Shown one piece after another: positions 1 to 9,289 of a stretch of 36,961 bases of DNA. The first letter of the stretch is position 1. Each line of letters starts with the position of its first letter. This stretch comes from Nitrospirota bacterium (lineage in GTDB: Bacteria; Nitrospirota; Thermodesulfovibrionia; Thermodesulfovibrionales; JdFR-88), in assembly GCA_021812785.1 (NCBI GenBank), contig JAKAMR010000011.1, positions 1-36,961 of the forward strand. The letters are read 5' to 3'. The translations under genes were made by a program, and so were the position numbers. The notes beneath the pieces were generated by a model. That model had not been told where the DNA came from and made no database searches. It worked only from the letters and a program-made list of their open reading frames with translations.

Positions 1-150
1 AATGATGTAGATTTCCCTTTCAGGAATATTCAGGCCCAGAAAATCAGGGCAGCTCCACTCCTTACCATTAGATGATATTGGATACTGTGGGCTTAAAAAA
101 AGTCCCTGCGCTGCAAGATAGGCCATCACAATATTTTCAAAATCAGCCAT
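1..150 (-). CDS. N-terminal part of an unidentified protein, cut by the left edge
   Basis: An open frame of 50 codons runs from an ATG at 150 off the left edge without a stop. The start is well supported: a full AGGAGG-type ribosome binding site sits 6 bases upstream (plus-strand 154-159). A GATGC/GCATC inverted repeat (165-176) lies just before it. The peptide begins MADFENIVMAYL and later reads CPDFLGLN then EREIYII, alternating acidic and hydrophobic residues. Too little is present for a family call. A D followed by E-I-Y-I-I can occur in PD-(D/E)xK nuclease-like folds, but this is only a hint. There is no signal peptide, so it is probably cytosolic. Confidence 0.6.
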   Translation of the reverse strand, partial: MADFENIVMAYLAAQGLFLSPQYPISSNGKEWSCPDFLGLNIPEREIYII

Positions 151-274
151 CTAATCCTCCTTTAGATGCAAGCATCTTCAATCGGTTCAATCTTTAAGCT
201 GTTTTCGATCAATCGCCATCATAAACACAATTAAATAGAATCGTCCCCCTTTCTTTCTCCATTCCCAATGACAC

Positions 275-2437
275 TCATTGCGAGGCGAAGTTTTTCCCCG
301 TGATGTTCAATCCATTTATGGTAACGGAGGCGCTGAGCGGGCTGAAGTCGTGTCCCGACGCCGATGGCGTCACCGTATAGTTTCCGCTCGGAATCCTGGT
401 GAACACGTAGAAACCATCCGGGCCAGTGGTAGTCGTGCCGATAACACTTCCGCTTGATGTTGTCAATTTAATCGTGACTCCGCTCGAAACCACACCACTT
501 ACTATTCCTGATACGCTGTGGGCCACAGCGGAGATCGCAACTGAATTGGGCTCAATTCCAGCGGCTACGGTTGGCGTGGCCATAGGAGTGAGGCCGCCGT
601 CTGCGCCTATCGTGTACTGCGATATGGTGCTGGGACTGCTATAGCTAACGCCATAGTTTGCGACATAGACATACCTGCCGGATGGATCGACTGTAACTGA
701 AATAGGCATAGCCCCGGTGGCTACGGTTGGCGTGACCATAGGAGTGAGGCCGCCGTCTGTGCCTATCGTGTACTGCGATATGGTGTTATCGCTCTGGTTT
801 GCAACATAGACGTACCTGCCAGTGGGATCGACCGTAATTGATTGTGAAACGTTCCCGGTGGCCACGGTTGGCGTACCCATGGGAGTAAGACTGCCGTCCG
901 CGCTTATTGTGTACTGCGATATAGTGTTGTCGCTCAGGTTTGCGACATAGACGTACCTGCCTGAAGGATCGACTGTAATTGATTGGGGATTATTCCCGGT
1001 GACCACGGCGGGCGTGCCCATGGGAGTAAGGCCGCCGTCCACGCCTATCGTGTACTGCGATATAGTGTTACTGAAATAGTTTGCGACATAGGCGTACCTG
1101 CCGGAGGGATCGACTATAAGTGTATAAGGACCATTCCCGGCGTCTACGGTTGGCGTGCTCATGGGCGTTAGACCGCCGTCTGCGCCTATCGTGTACTGCG
1201 ATACGTCGCCACTGTCCTTGTTTGCGACATAGACGTACCTGCCGGAGGGATCGACTGTAACTGTATAGGGACTATTCCCGGCGGCCACGGATGGCGTGCT
1301 CATGGGCATGAGCTCGCCATCCGCGCCTATCGCATACTGGGAAATGGCGTTGGCGCCTGTCACATAAACGTACCTGCCGGATGGATCGACTGTAACTGAA
1401 CTGGGATAACCATTTGTGGTAACGGTGGGCGTGTCCATGGGAGTGAGACCACCGTCAGCGCCTCCCGTGTACTGCGATACATCGCGGCTTTCCTTGTTTG
1501 CCACATAGACGTATCCTGTCGTGCTAGATGTGGAACCCCCGCTCAAAACTGGGCTATTCAGGGCGGGGGCTGAAGAAGAACTAGCTATAACATAGGTGGT
1601 TGTGGGACTGCTGCCGGAAAAGACCTGATAGCTCGATGAAGAGTTAGCCATGGTTATGAAACTGGCCGGCAACGAACTCCCGGTGCCGTTGGCATTCTGA
1701 AGCGCGCTCAAGATAACACTCTGGCTGGTAGTCGAACCGCTTATGCCAAGCGTGGCACAGTCGCTTGAATTCTGGACGCAAGCGGCCAGACCGTCAGCAC
1801 CGGTAACAAGATTTTGTTGGGTAGCAGTCGTCAGGCTTGAGGACGAAACTCCGGGCCTGGTGCCGCTGTTGTTAAACATCGCGGCATAATCAGTCTTCAT
1901 CGTGGAGCTTATGTCAGGCATATTCGAGTTTGCCGGGAAGTTGATGCCGGTTGACGTAGAAAAGATGGATGACTGTATGTATGACTTATCGCTTGAGGGC
2001 ACCGCATCTTCGAGGGCTAGGTTAAAAGCCATTGTTGAAAGCTCGTTTACCACGGTGTTTGTAGGATCGCTGTCGTTCACCACAGCAAGCAGGACCGTGC
2101 CAGTCGGGACGTTTTGGCCGTTCGTTGTCCCACCTGTGGCCACAATGTAATAAAAACCGGAAGATGAAAGATTCGAAGAGGATGAAACGTTGTAGGCTCC
2201 GCTTGAATTGGTGGATCCGCTGCTAACCAAGGTGCTCGAACCGCCAGCATAATGGAAGAGGGATACATTAGCGCCGATAACGGGATACAACCCGCCGTCT
2301 ACCATTCCCCCAACGATGGAACTGCCGGGTGTGCTTCCACCTCCGTTCCCACTGCAGGCCGAAAGAACAAATAATGCCGAAATTATCAGGATGCCGATAG
2401 AAAGGAAACGAAAAGATTTAAAAGATTGCCTTGCCAT
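275..2437 (-). CDS. Seven-bladed YVTN-type beta-propeller lipoprotein with carboxypeptidase-regulatory-like domains
   Basis: The 720-residue product starts with a basic n-region, a hydrophobic core and the lipobox L-S-A-C (lipidated Cys about residue 28), so it should be an exported, membrane-anchored lipoprotein. A Ser/Gly-rich beta domain follows (about 40-125), resembling a carboxypeptidase-regulatory-like fold. Seven repeats of about 47 residues (about 307-636) each carry GRYVYVAN, SQYTIGADG, LTPM and TVDPSG. This matches the seven-bladed lactonase/YVTN propeller architecture. A second regulatory-like beta domain (about 641-720) has PDGFYVF and PSGNYTV. I chose ATG 2437 because GGGGGAG lies directly before it; an in-frame TTG at 2449 is possible. 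The ligand or enzymatic role is unknown. The propeller probably serves binding or adhesion at the cell surface (inference). Confidence 0.85.
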   Translation of the reverse strand: MARQSFKSFRFLSIGILIISALFVLSACSGNGGGSTPGSSIVGGMVDGGLYPVIGANVSLFHYAGGSSTLVSSGSTNSSGAYNVSSSSNLSSSGFYYIVATGGTTNGQNVPTGTVLLAVVNDSDPTNTVVNELSTMAFNLALEDAVPSSDKSYIQSSIFSTSTGINFPANSNMPDISSTMKTDYAAMFNNSGTRPGVSSSSLTTATQQNLVTGADGLAACVQNSSDCATLGISGSTTSQSVILSALQNANGTGSSLPASFITMANSSSSYQVFSGSSPTTTYVIASSSSAPALNSPVLSGGSTSSTTGYVYVANKESRDVSQYTGGADGGLTPMDTPTVTTNGYPSSVTVDPSGRYVYVTGANAISQYAIGADGELMPMSTPSVAAGNSPYTVTVDPSGRYVYVANKDSGDVSQYTIGADGGLTPMSTPTVDAGNGPYTLIVDPSGRYAYVANYFSNTISQYTIGVDGGLTPMGTPAVVTGNNPQSITVDPSGRYVYVANLSDNTISQYTISADGSLTPMGTPTVATGNVSQSITVDPTGRYVYVANQSDNTISQYTIGTDGGLTPMVTPTVATGAMPISVTVDPSGRYVYVANYGVSYSSPSTISQYTIGADGGLTPMATPTVAAGIEPNSVAISAVAHSVSGIVSGVVSSGVTIKLTTSSGSVIGTTTTGPDGFYVFTRIPSGNYTVTPSASGHDFSPLSASVTINGLNITGKNFASQ
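530..1519 (-). repeat. Seven tandem ~141-bp DNA repeats encoding the propeller blades
   Basis: Each blade is encoded by about 135-153 bp with long stretches shared at DNA level, for example GACATAGACGTACCTGCC and ATCGTGTACTGCGATA on the plus strand. The last blade has a small insertion (Y-G-V-S-Y-S-S-P-S). The nucleotide similarity exceeds what the protein motif alone needs, which suggests recent duplication or gene conversion between blades. Confidence 0.85.
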
Positions 2438-2465
2438 TTTCTCCCCCAAGGATAGAAGATCACTT

Positions 2466-2496
2466 AGTCTATTTTTTTTTTTTTTAAGTTTGTCAA
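2466..2496 (-). promoter_or_regulatory. Candidate sigma-70 promoter with a 14-base A tract in the spacer (lipoprotein gene)
   Basis: On the minus strand a perfect TTGACA (2496-2491) is followed by a spacer holding 14 consecutive A (plus-strand T 2472-2485). Then comes TAGACT (2471-2466) at 19-bp spacing, or AATAGA at 17 bp. The start codon is about 30 bases further on. The -35 is clear; the -10 is only a partial match. Confidence 0.4.
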
Positions 2497-3273
2497 TTTT
2501 TTTACAAATTTTACGAATTGGCAGTTGTATTTAAAAAGGATTGAGTTGATAAAATGTGCTTATTTTGAGTGGCTCTGGTCAAGAAAAATGGTTATGATAG
2601 ATTGCCGGAAAAGGATATGGAGCAACAAAAAATTTTATTTGTAACCTTCAAATGCTAAATGTTTGGCAACCATACAAGTTTCAGGGAGAATTGTTGTATC
2701 CGCTGCGCTCATAGAAAAGTGTTATTAAGAAGGGGCATCAGATAGTTATCAAAAATTGAAACCGCTGAGGATTTCAGGAAAAAGTTGTAAGCTGCACGCC
2801 CTGGCGCATACAAAGTCAAGTTGATCTTTTTTCTAAACTGTTTATGCGGAAATGTCATTGCCTTTTGAATTATGATGAGGTCGGGCATGGCTCTTTGAAA
2901 ACTGGAGGCGGAAAAGATTAATGAATAGCGGGCGGGTGGCTTGCCAGTTCCTTATATTAGCAGGAAAGCTGAATAGGGAATCGCTTGCAGGGCGTGCAAT
3001 TAACCGGCATGGACCGGGATGTTCATTGTGTTTTGAACGCTCTGGAGTAAAAAATCATAAAAAAACGAGAAGTTAAAAATTTCAGATTGAACGGAAAAAT
3101 ACAAAAAAGGCAATGGCGTTCTCCATGGGCAATGGTCACTCTCCGGCCACTTGTTAAGAGGGCATTTTGCCAAAACATCAAAAGGTGTTTCTTTCCGGAG
3201 GAATTTCAAAAAAGGGGGGCTGGGACATGGTTTCGCTGGGTCAAATCCATTTTTTACCGGCATTTTAAAGAAG
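2497..3273. other. Gene-poor AT-rich spacer of about 780 bp
   Basis: This stretch lies between the divergent 5' end of the lipoprotein gene and the 3' end of the efflux operon. It has a lower GC content than its surroundings and no convincing conserved gene. Two longer frames overlapping its right end (minus 3000-3308, plus 3087-3353) run into the RND gene and have no recognisable domain, so I left them out. The only item of interest is a 51-codon frame at 2921, listed separately. No RNA structure or operator was recognised. Confidence 0.6.
2921..3076 (+). CDS. Doubtful 51-residue micro-ORF beginning M-N-S-G
   Basis: ATG 2921 is preceded by GGAGG (2904-2908), a long 12 bases away. Its first ten bases, ATGAATAGCG, are identical to the starts of the two micro-ORFs upstream of pcrA. 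After the first codons the resemblance fades, with only a short AGTTCCTTA-like match further on. It may be a decayed member of that repeat family or chance. No function can be suggested. Confidence 0.2.
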   Translation: MNSGRVACQFLILAGKLNRESLAGRAINRHGPGCSLCFERSGVKNHKKTRS

Positions 3274-6200
3274 CTATATTTCGAAAAAATCCTCTTCCTC
3301 CTTCTCAAAACGGCCGAACCTTAGCGCCAGCGTCGGCATCACCAGCAGGTTAAGCAAAGTGGAGGTCACAAGGCCGCCAAGTATTATCTGCGCCATGGGG
3401 CCTTCTATCTCCCGTCCCGGCGCGCCGCTGCCAAGGGCAAGCGGCAGCAATCCAAGGGCCGTGACCGAGGCGGTCATCAGTATGGGGGCAAGCCGTTCCG
3501 ACGCCCCGCGCACCGCCGTCTGTAATCCCCAATCCATGCCCTCCTCGCGTACCAGATGCTCGTAATGGGATATGAGCATCACGGAATTTCTGAGCGTTAT
3601 GCCAAAAAGGGTCACGAAACCCACTAGAGAGCCTATCGAGAGGAATCCTCCCGTGGCAAGGGCCACAAAAACCCCGCCGGACAACGCGAAGGGCAGATTA
3701 AGGAGTATGAGAAGGAGGTTTCTGTAGCTTACCGTCACAATGGAAAGAAGGATGATTATCCCAAGGGCGGCAATGGCTGAGTGGGCGGACAGGTTTCTTC
3801 TGGTGCGCGCCTGCTCCTGGGCCGCGCCCGCAAAATCAATGTATGAGCCTGGCGGAAGCTGGATATGTGAGGACAGGATCTTCCTGGCCTGCGTCACAAA
3901 CGCGCCAAGGCTCCTGCCCTGCACCCGGCAGGTGATGGTCTGGACGCGTCTTGCTCCTTCGTGCAGGATGGTGAACCTGGAGGGCATCTCGTGCAGGCTT
4001 GCCAGTTGCGAAAGGCTTACATAAGCGCCTGCCTGGTTCCTCACGGGCAGGGCACCCAGGCTGGAAATGCTGGTCCTGTTTTTTGGGGCCAGGATGACAG
4101 AGACGTTAAAGACCCGGTTCCTGTCGAACACCTGCCCGGCGGTTTTACCGGCCATAGCCGTATGTATGTCGTCAAGCACCTGCGCGGGCCTGAAACCCCA
4201 GCGCGCGAGAGCCGGTTTGTTAAGCGATACCAGGAGCTCCGGAGCGCTGGGTGGCGCCTGGAGCCGCACGTCAGCGGCACCGCGTATTCCGCTTAACAGG
4301 CTCGCTGCTTGGGCGGCCTTCTGGTCCAGCACGTCCAGATCGTTTCCGTATATGTTTACAGCCACCGGGGCCCTGTAACCCGATATGGTCTCACTGATCC
4401 TTTCTGAAAGGAAGGTGTCCACCGAGGATGTTATTCCAGGGAATTTTTTGACGATGTCATCGATCTGTTTTTTTGCCTTATCGAACTGCGCTTTATCAAG
4501 AGGCTTTAAAGTAAGATCGAATTCGCTGGCGTTTGTACCCCTGGCCTCCTCGCCTTCCTCCGACCTGCCTGCGCGCTGGGCCACGGATACCACATAAGGC
4601 AGTTGCATGAGCCTGTCCTCCAGGAGCGCCCCGGTGCGCAAGGTCTCCTTAAGCGAGGTGCCGGGCACGGCGCGCACGTGGACTATGAAATTGCCCTCGA
4701 TAAGCTCCGGTAAAAACTCCCCTTTTAAAAAAGGGATTATCGCGATTGTAGCCGCTATAAGGACGACCGCCCCGGCAAGCACTGCTTTAGGGTGTTTCTC
4801 CACAGCATGGATGGTCCCGGCGTAACGTTTCTTCGTCCAGCGGACAACAGGCGGGTCTTCCCCTTTGAGTTTTTCTGCTTTTTTACCGCCCAGCATGATG
4901 TAAGACAGCGCTGGCGTTACCGTGAGAGCAACCAGCAGGGAGGACATGATGGCAAATATGTAGGAAAGCCCGAGAGGCGCAAAGAACCTGCCGGCAAGCC
5001 CGCCCATGGTGAGCACCGGAATGAAGACCAGCACCACCGCAAATGTGGCGTATACCACGGCGCTCCTCACTTCCACGGAGGCCTCGTACACTACCTTAAG
5101 CACCGGCCGCGGTTTTTCCGCCAGCCGGTTTTCCCTCAAACGCCTGAAGATGTTTTCCACGTCTATGACGGCGTCGTCCACGACCTCGCCTATGGCTATC
5201 GCCAGACCGCCAATGGTCATGGTATTCAGGCTCAGGCCGAGGTGCTCCAGTATGGTGACGGAGCCGAGCAGAGAAAGCGGTATCGCCGCGCAGGAAATGG
5301 CGGCGGTCCTTAAGTTAAACAGATAAAGGAAAAGCACGATTATGACAAGAAACGCACCGATGAGGAGGGCGGAATTTACATTATGGAGCGCAAGGTCTAT
5401 GAAATTCGCGGCGCGGAAGAGGCCTGGATGTAAAGTTATGCCCTGCACTTTAAGCGCCGGGGCAAGCTCCGATATCGCCTTGTCGAGACCGCGCGTTACC
5501 TCAAGCGTATTTCCGCCATACTGCGCGTCCACCACCATGAGAATGCCCGGTTTGCCGTTTATCAGAGTCCCTCCTATCTGGGGGGCAGGCGCTTCCGTAA
5601 CATTTGCAACGTCGCCAAGCGTAACGTTGGCGCCATTTTTGTAGACAAGGACGGTTTGGGCAAGCTCCTTTGCCGTTATGGACTGGCCCTGGCTCCTAAT
5701 GGTTAAGCGCTGGTTTGCCCCATCAATGAATCCGGCCCCTTCAATCCCGGTTGCCTTTTGGGCTGCGGATGTAACGTCTTCCAGAGACAAGTTGTACCTT
5801 ACCAGGCGGCCGGGTAGTACCTGCACCTGGAGCTCTTTGTCCTGGCTTCCGAATATGGCCACCTTTGAAACGCCGGATACCCCCAGCAGGGCGGGCCTTA
5901 CAGTCCAGTCGGCGACGGTCCTCAACTGCATCGGGGAGAGTTTTCCGGAGGTAAGACCTATCACAAGCACGTTACCCGTTGAGGAGATAAGCGGGGTCAT
6001 TTCAGGCGTTATGCCCGAGGGAAGCTGGCCGGTAAGCGTGGATAGGCGCTCAGCTATCTTTTGCCTGGCAAGATAGACATCCGTGCCGCTCTTGAACTTG
6101 ATGGTTACGACCGACAGGCCCTGAATGGATTTTGAAAGCATATCGGACACCCCGCCCACTCCGCTGACGGCCGTTTCTATGGGACGGGTAATGAGCTGCT

Positions 6201-6411
6201 CCGCCTGTCCGGGCGAAAACCCGGGAGCCTCCGTATGGATCTTGACCTCGGGCGGTGCAAACTCCGGGAAGACATCATATCTTGCATTCGTAAGCGAATA
6301 TAAGCTGTAACCAAGAAACAGCATGGCAAGGGCCATGATAACGCCGCGGCGGCGCAGGGCAAAACGGACTATCGTCCCCAATATGTCGTGGCGTTCAGGC
6401 TCAACGCTCAT
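3274..6411 (-). CDS. Heavy-metal-type (CusA/CzcA family) RND efflux pump, inner-membrane subunit
   Basis: The 1045-residue length fits the HME-RND family: proton-driven export in a trimeric inner-membrane pump. Visible marks are an N-terminal membrane segment (about 22-40), the porter-domain sequence [14 protein letters not shown], and a second hydrophobic block (about 340-510). That block carries [20 protein letters not shown] (about 401-420), the TM4 proton-relay region with two adjacent Asp. The C-terminal half repeats the layout and ends in several membrane helices. The porter loop [10 protein letters not shown] (566-575) aligns with the family's P-E-L-x-E-G, but the CusA metal-binding Met that follows is not seen ([10 protein letters not shown]). 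The substrate ion therefore cannot be named. It is the last gene of an operon with the adaptor and outer-membrane factor, separated from the adaptor by a 201-bp gap with repeats. Confidence 0.92.
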   Translation of the reverse strand: MSVEPERHDILGTIVRFALRRRGVIMALAMLFLGYSLYSLTNARYDVFPEFAPPEVKIHTEAPGFSPGQAEQLITRPIETAVSGVGGVSDMLSKSIQGLSVVTIKFKSGTDVYLARQKIAERLSTLTGQLPSGITPEMTPLISSTGNVLVIGLTSGKLSPMQLRTVADWTVRPALLGVSGVSKVAIFGSQDKELQVQVLPGRLVRYNLSLEDVTSAAQKATGIEGAGFIDGANQRLTIRSQGQSITAKELAQTVLVYKNGANVTLGDVANVTEAPAPQIGGTLINGKPGILMVVDAQYGGNTLEVTRGLDKAISELAPALKVQGITLHPGLFRAANFIDLALHNVNSALLIGAFLVIIVLFLYLFNLRTAAISCAAIPLSLLGSVTILEHLGLSLNTMTIGGLAIAIGEVVDDAVIDVENIFRRLRENRLAEKPRPVLKVVYEASVEVRSAVVYATFAVVLVFIPVLTMGGLAGRFFAPLGLSYIFAIMSSLLVALTVTPALSYIMLGGKKAEKLKGEDPPVVRWTKKRYAGTIHAVEKHPKAVLAGAVVLIAATIAIIPFLKGEFLPELIEGNFIVHVRAVPGTSLKETLRTGALLEDRLMQLPYVVSVAQRAGRSEEGEEARGTNASEFDLTLKPLDKAQFDKAKKQIDDIVKKFPGITSSVDTFLSERISETISGYRAPVAVNIYGNDLDVLDQKAAQAASLLSGIRGAADVRLQAPPSAPELLVSLNKPALARWGFRPAQVLDDIHTAMAGKTAGQVFDRNRVFNVSVILAPKNRTSISSLGALPVRNQAGAYVSLSQLASLHEMPSRFTILHEGARRVQTITCRVQGRSLGAFVTQARKILSSHIQLPPGSYIDFAGAAQEQARTRRNLSAHSAIAALGIIILLSIVTVSYRNLLLILLNLPFALSGGVFVALATGGFLSIGSLVGFVTLFGITLRNSVMLISHYEHLVREEGMDWGLQTAVRGASERLAPILMTASVTALGLLPLALGSGAPGREIEGPMAQIILGGLVTSTLLNLLVMPTLALRFGRFEKEEEDFFEI

Positions 6412-6441
6412 TTATTTATCGTTCCCCTTAAACTTGCAATT

Positions 6442-6613
6442 CCCTGTAGCTTGCTGGAGGGTTTCCTGATGCCGTCATTCCGGCTTGACCGGAATCTTTC
6501 TTTGCTTTTCAGAAGGATTCCCGGCAAGCGGGAATGACATCCAAAACTACCTTCTTTTGACTTACTTGATACCCTGCAGCTTGCTGCTGGATGATTCATT
6601 CCCCGTTTTCCCT
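6442..6613. repeat. Cluster of short palindromic (REP-like) repeats between pump and adaptor genes
   Basis: Three elements lie together. At 6442-6461 is CCCTGTAGCTTGCTGGAGGG, a near-palindrome with CCCT/AGGG ends. At 6474-6538 an inverted repeat has arms of about 23 bases (GTCATTCCGGCTTGACC... and ...AAGCGGGAATGAC), each arm itself palindromic. At 6568-6613 a copy of the GATACCCTGCAGCTTGCTG element is shared with 31091-31136. They lie inside an otherwise compact operon, so they could form hairpins in the mRNA between adaptor and pump and change their relative expression (inference). Confidence 0.75.
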
Positions 6614-7665
6614 TAATCCTCATCTTCTTCTTCGCCTCCGCCTGCGGCCTTAGGAGTGCTTTCGGCAGACAAAAGGGCCTGCGCCCCTTTGATCACGATT
6701 CGATCTCCGGCAGAAAAGACGCCGGCTACGAAATAGCCGTTGCTGACGGGCATTGAAACAGGCACCTCCACCCTGGAAAAACCGGTCTCGCTCTTTTTGA
6801 CGTAGACCCATGCCTTGTCCTGCAGCCATATCACGGCGGATTCCGGAATAAAAAATCCCGTTTGCGCCCCGGCTGAAGGCATTTGCGCCGTTGCGCTCAT
6901 TCCAGGCACGAGCATGCCCGAGCGTGAAGGGGCAATGTATATGAAACTTAGCCCCTGTATATCGGGATTTGTGCTGGCGGCGCGGGAGACGAACCTTGCC
7001 GGTATCAGGCCCCCGGCAGGCGGCTCTATCTGTACCTTTTTAGGTATGCCCTTAAGCGGGGCGGAAGGAGGGATGGTAAGCTGCACAAGCACATCTTTTG
7101 CTTCGATTATCCGGCGGATGGACGGCTTGTACCCTGCTATCCATTGCGCGAGGGTAGGGCCCCAGTTGATGATTATGGTATTTTTTGCCGACTTAAGGGC
7201 CCCCTTTGCACTGGCTTCCTCCGCCTTGTCTGCGGCAAGCCTGGCCGCGGCGGCCTGAAGTTGCCGGTCGGATATATTTTTTTCATTTGCGTTCAGCACT
7301 TTCAGCCGGGCATACTCCTGTCCGGATGCCCTGAGTTGCGCCCTCACTTTTTCAAGCCCTGATCTTGCCGCAACATAATTTTTGTATGAAAAGCTGAGTC
7401 CTTCCGGGGAGAGGACCTGCCCATAAGCGGTCACATGTCTTTGATATAGTCCCGGCTGGAGGGTCTCCGTAGTTATGTTGTCCGCTTTTTGCGACTCCTC
7501 GGACACCATTACCGTATAATTTGCCGGTTGTTCATTTGTTTTTTCACCGGCTTCGTCATTATCTTTTTTTTTCTCTCCGCTTAACAGTAAAAAGGCCGCA
7601 AAAAAAAGCAGTATTAATATAAGCGATGAGGTGAGAAATTTTTTTCCTTTTTCCCCGGGTTTCAT
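6613..7665 (-). CDS. RND efflux periplasmic adaptor (membrane fusion protein), short form
   Basis: The 350-residue product has one N-terminal membrane anchor (about 10-29) and then an acidic/Lys-rich linker. It continues with adaptor features: VTAYGQVLSPEG, a Leu/Ala-rich alpha-hairpin (about 98-165), a beta-barrel part ending GMLVPGMSATAQM, and a C-terminal membrane-proximal part with VIWLQDKAWVYVKK. The first half of the lipoyl/barrel-sandwich motif that normally separates VLSPEG from the hairpin appears to be missing or reduced; a full CusB-like adaptor is usually longer. The tail is acidic (GGGEEEDED). Its ATG overlaps the stop of the outer-membrane factor by 4 bases (ATGA), so the two are translationally coupled. 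It should bridge pump and outer-membrane channel in the periplasm. Confidence 0.85.
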   Translation of the reverse strand: MKPGEKGKKFLTSSLILILLFFAAFLLLSGEKKKDNDEAGEKTNEQPANYTVMVSEESQKADNITTETLQPGLYQRHVTAYGQVLSPEGLSFSYKNYVAARSGLEKVRAQLRASGQEYARLKVLNANEKNISDRQLQAAAARLAADKAEEASAKGALKSAKNTIIINWGPTLAQWIAGYKPSIRRIIEAKDVLVQLTIPPSAPLKGIPKKVQIEPPAGGLIPARFVSRAASTNPDIQGLSFIYIAPSRSGMLVPGMSATAQMPSAGAQTGFFIPESAVIWLQDKAWVYVKKSETGFSRVEVPVSMPVSNGYFVAGVFSAGDRIVIKGAQALLSAESTPKAAGGGEEEDED

Positions 7666-9167
7666 TTTTTCACTCCCGTGTCTTTCCTTTTTGTTTTGCC
7701 GGGCCCCGCAAAGGGCATGGCCCCATTCGTGAGGACCTCCCGTTCATCGATAGGCCACTCCTGCCTGACAAGAGGTCTCTGTACGGCGTCCTCAAGTTCT
7801 ATGAGGTCCGCCTGTGCCAGAACGAACGCATCCAGCCTTGAAAGCTCCGCCGACAAAAATTCCATTTTTGCCTGTTCCAGGTCCAGACGGCCGGCCTCTC
7901 CGGAGTTGAACCTGGCCCTCACTGCCCGCATATTGCCGCCCTCGGTTGAAACGATGGAGCCGGCAACCTGAAGGTTCTTTAGTGACTGGGCATATGTTGC
8001 CCCGGCACTGTCTATCTGCCCGATAATGCCAGACTGAAGGGCCGAGAATTTCGCGGCCAATTCCTTGCGCCGGGCCCTGGCCTCCGCTATTGGCCCCTGG
8101 TTCTGATTTAAGACAGGCAGTACGAGGGAAAACCCCAGCGACCACCTGTTGTCTCCCTGGTCCCATTCATATCCTGGTCCAATGTGGACATCGGGATACT
8201 GTTTGGCTATTTCAAACTGAAGAGCCGACTGTGAGGCCTCGTATTCCTGCAGAGCGGCCAATACGTCCGCCCTTCCAAGAAGCGCTTTTCTGCGGATGTC
8301 TTTCAGGGCAATGGCCCGCGGTGGCCGCTTAAAGAGGTTGAAAGATATCCGTATGCCGTCCAGGGCTTTTGCCTGAAGCCCAAGAGCCATCGCCAGCTCA
8401 CCGCGGGCGTGCACCTTTTTTTTCTGGTTGTCCGCAAGCGCAAGGCGCATCTTGTCCAGCGCCAGCCGGGACTGGGTAACCTCGAACTGTGAAGACTCCC
8501 CGGCGGAAAGTCTTTGTTCAAACATCTGTGCTATTTTTTCCTGGGCCGAAAGCTGGCCCCTCAGATACAGTTGCCGCCCTGCTGCCGCGTAAAGGTCCAG
8601 AAGGCTTTTCTTGAGCCTGCTCCAGACCTGCCATGCGGTTTCATCGATATTGAGTTGCGCGGCGGCGGAGAGGTGTTTGGCCTTCCGGATGCGATATCCT
8701 CTTTTACCTGCCGTCTCGATGGGGATGCTGAATGATATCCCCCAGGTCCAGGGTGAGATCCCTCCCGGAGTGCTCGAATGATGCTCCCCAAAGAAAGAGG
8801 CGGAGGGATTGGGGCGGCCTCCGGCGGTTATCACTGCGGCCTGTGCCATCCCCCATTTTGCCCGCATGACATCCAGAGAGGGACTGTAATATGCGGCTGC
8901 AAGCGCCAGCATACTGAAATCCCATGAGGCGGGAGGCCAGGGCTTTATCCGGTGACGGATTTTTTCGTTTTCATTTTCGTTTTTCTCCATGAATTCCCTG
9001 AGCCCCCGGCTGGCCAGCGTGCGTGCTTCGAAGGCCCTGGCTGTACCGGATGGAGAAATGGGCTTCGCATGAAAGCTGGCGCATCCGGCAATAAGAGAGA
9101 TAAAAATGACGGGGACCGTCAGTCTGAATAAATGTCCGCGCAAATTGAAAATTTCCCTTTCGCTCAT
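7662..9167 (-). CDS. TolC/CusC-family outer-membrane efflux lipoprotein
   Basis: The 501-residue length is typical of outer-membrane factors. A signal peptide ends in L-I-A-G-C, so it is lipidated. Two Ala/Gln/Leu-rich coiled-coil repeats follow, with the family features GGRPNPS, LGLQAKAL, RADVLAAL, GPGYEWDQGDNRWSLGFSLVLP and NQNQGPIAEARARR. It forms the trimeric exit duct for the downstream adaptor and pump. The ATG at 9167 lacks a clear ribosome site. A TTG at 9143, with AAAGGGA 10 bases before it, would give a compact 20-residue lipoprotein signal peptide (RGHLFRLTVPVIF...) and may be the true start. A short N-E-N-E-N-E run after residue 60 belongs to a repeat seen elsewhere in the window. 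Confidence 0.92.
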   Translation of the reverse strand: MSEREIFNLRGHLFRLTVPVIFISLIAGCASFHAKPISPSGTARAFEARTLASRGLREFMEKNENENEKIRHRIKPWPPASWDFSMLALAAAYYSPSLDVMRAKWGMAQAAVITAGGRPNPSASFFGEHHSSTPGGISPWTWGISFSIPIETAGKRGYRIRKAKHLSAAAQLNIDETAWQVWSRLKKSLLDLYAAAGRQLYLRGQLSAQEKIAQMFEQRLSAGESSQFEVTQSRLALDKMRLALADNQKKKVHARGELAMALGLQAKALDGIRISFNLFKRPPRAIALKDIRRKALLGRADVLAALQEYEASQSALQFEIAKQYPDVHIGPGYEWDQGDNRWSLGFSLVLPVLNQNQGPIAEARARRKELAAKFSALQSGIIGQIDSAGATYAQSLKNLQVAGSIVSTEGGNMRAVRARFNSGEAGRLDLEQAKMEFLSAELSRLDAFVLAQADLIELEDAVQRPLVRQEWPIDEREVLTNGAMPFAGPGKTKRKDTGVKK

Positions 9168-9289
9168 ATTTTTAATATTTATAAATTTATCAGATTATGG
9201 GGCGCCTAACCATAAAGAATCTATCCCGCCCGGCAAAAATCCGTACAAATCCACCTCAAAAAGGCTTTTTGTTTTTCAGAAAGGAAGGA

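Noticed and set aside
530..1519. CRISPR-like array
   Set aside because: The regular repeats are in-frame protein repeats without unique spacers.
3000..3353. Two overlapping frames on opposite strands (minus 3000-3308, plus 3087-3353) at the end of the pump gene
   Set aside because: Both run into the well-supported RND gene in other frames, have odd basic compositions and no domain.
4792..5313. 173-codon plus-strand frame inside the RND gene
   Set aside because: Antisense shadow of a conserved gene; His/Arg-rich composition typical of shadows.
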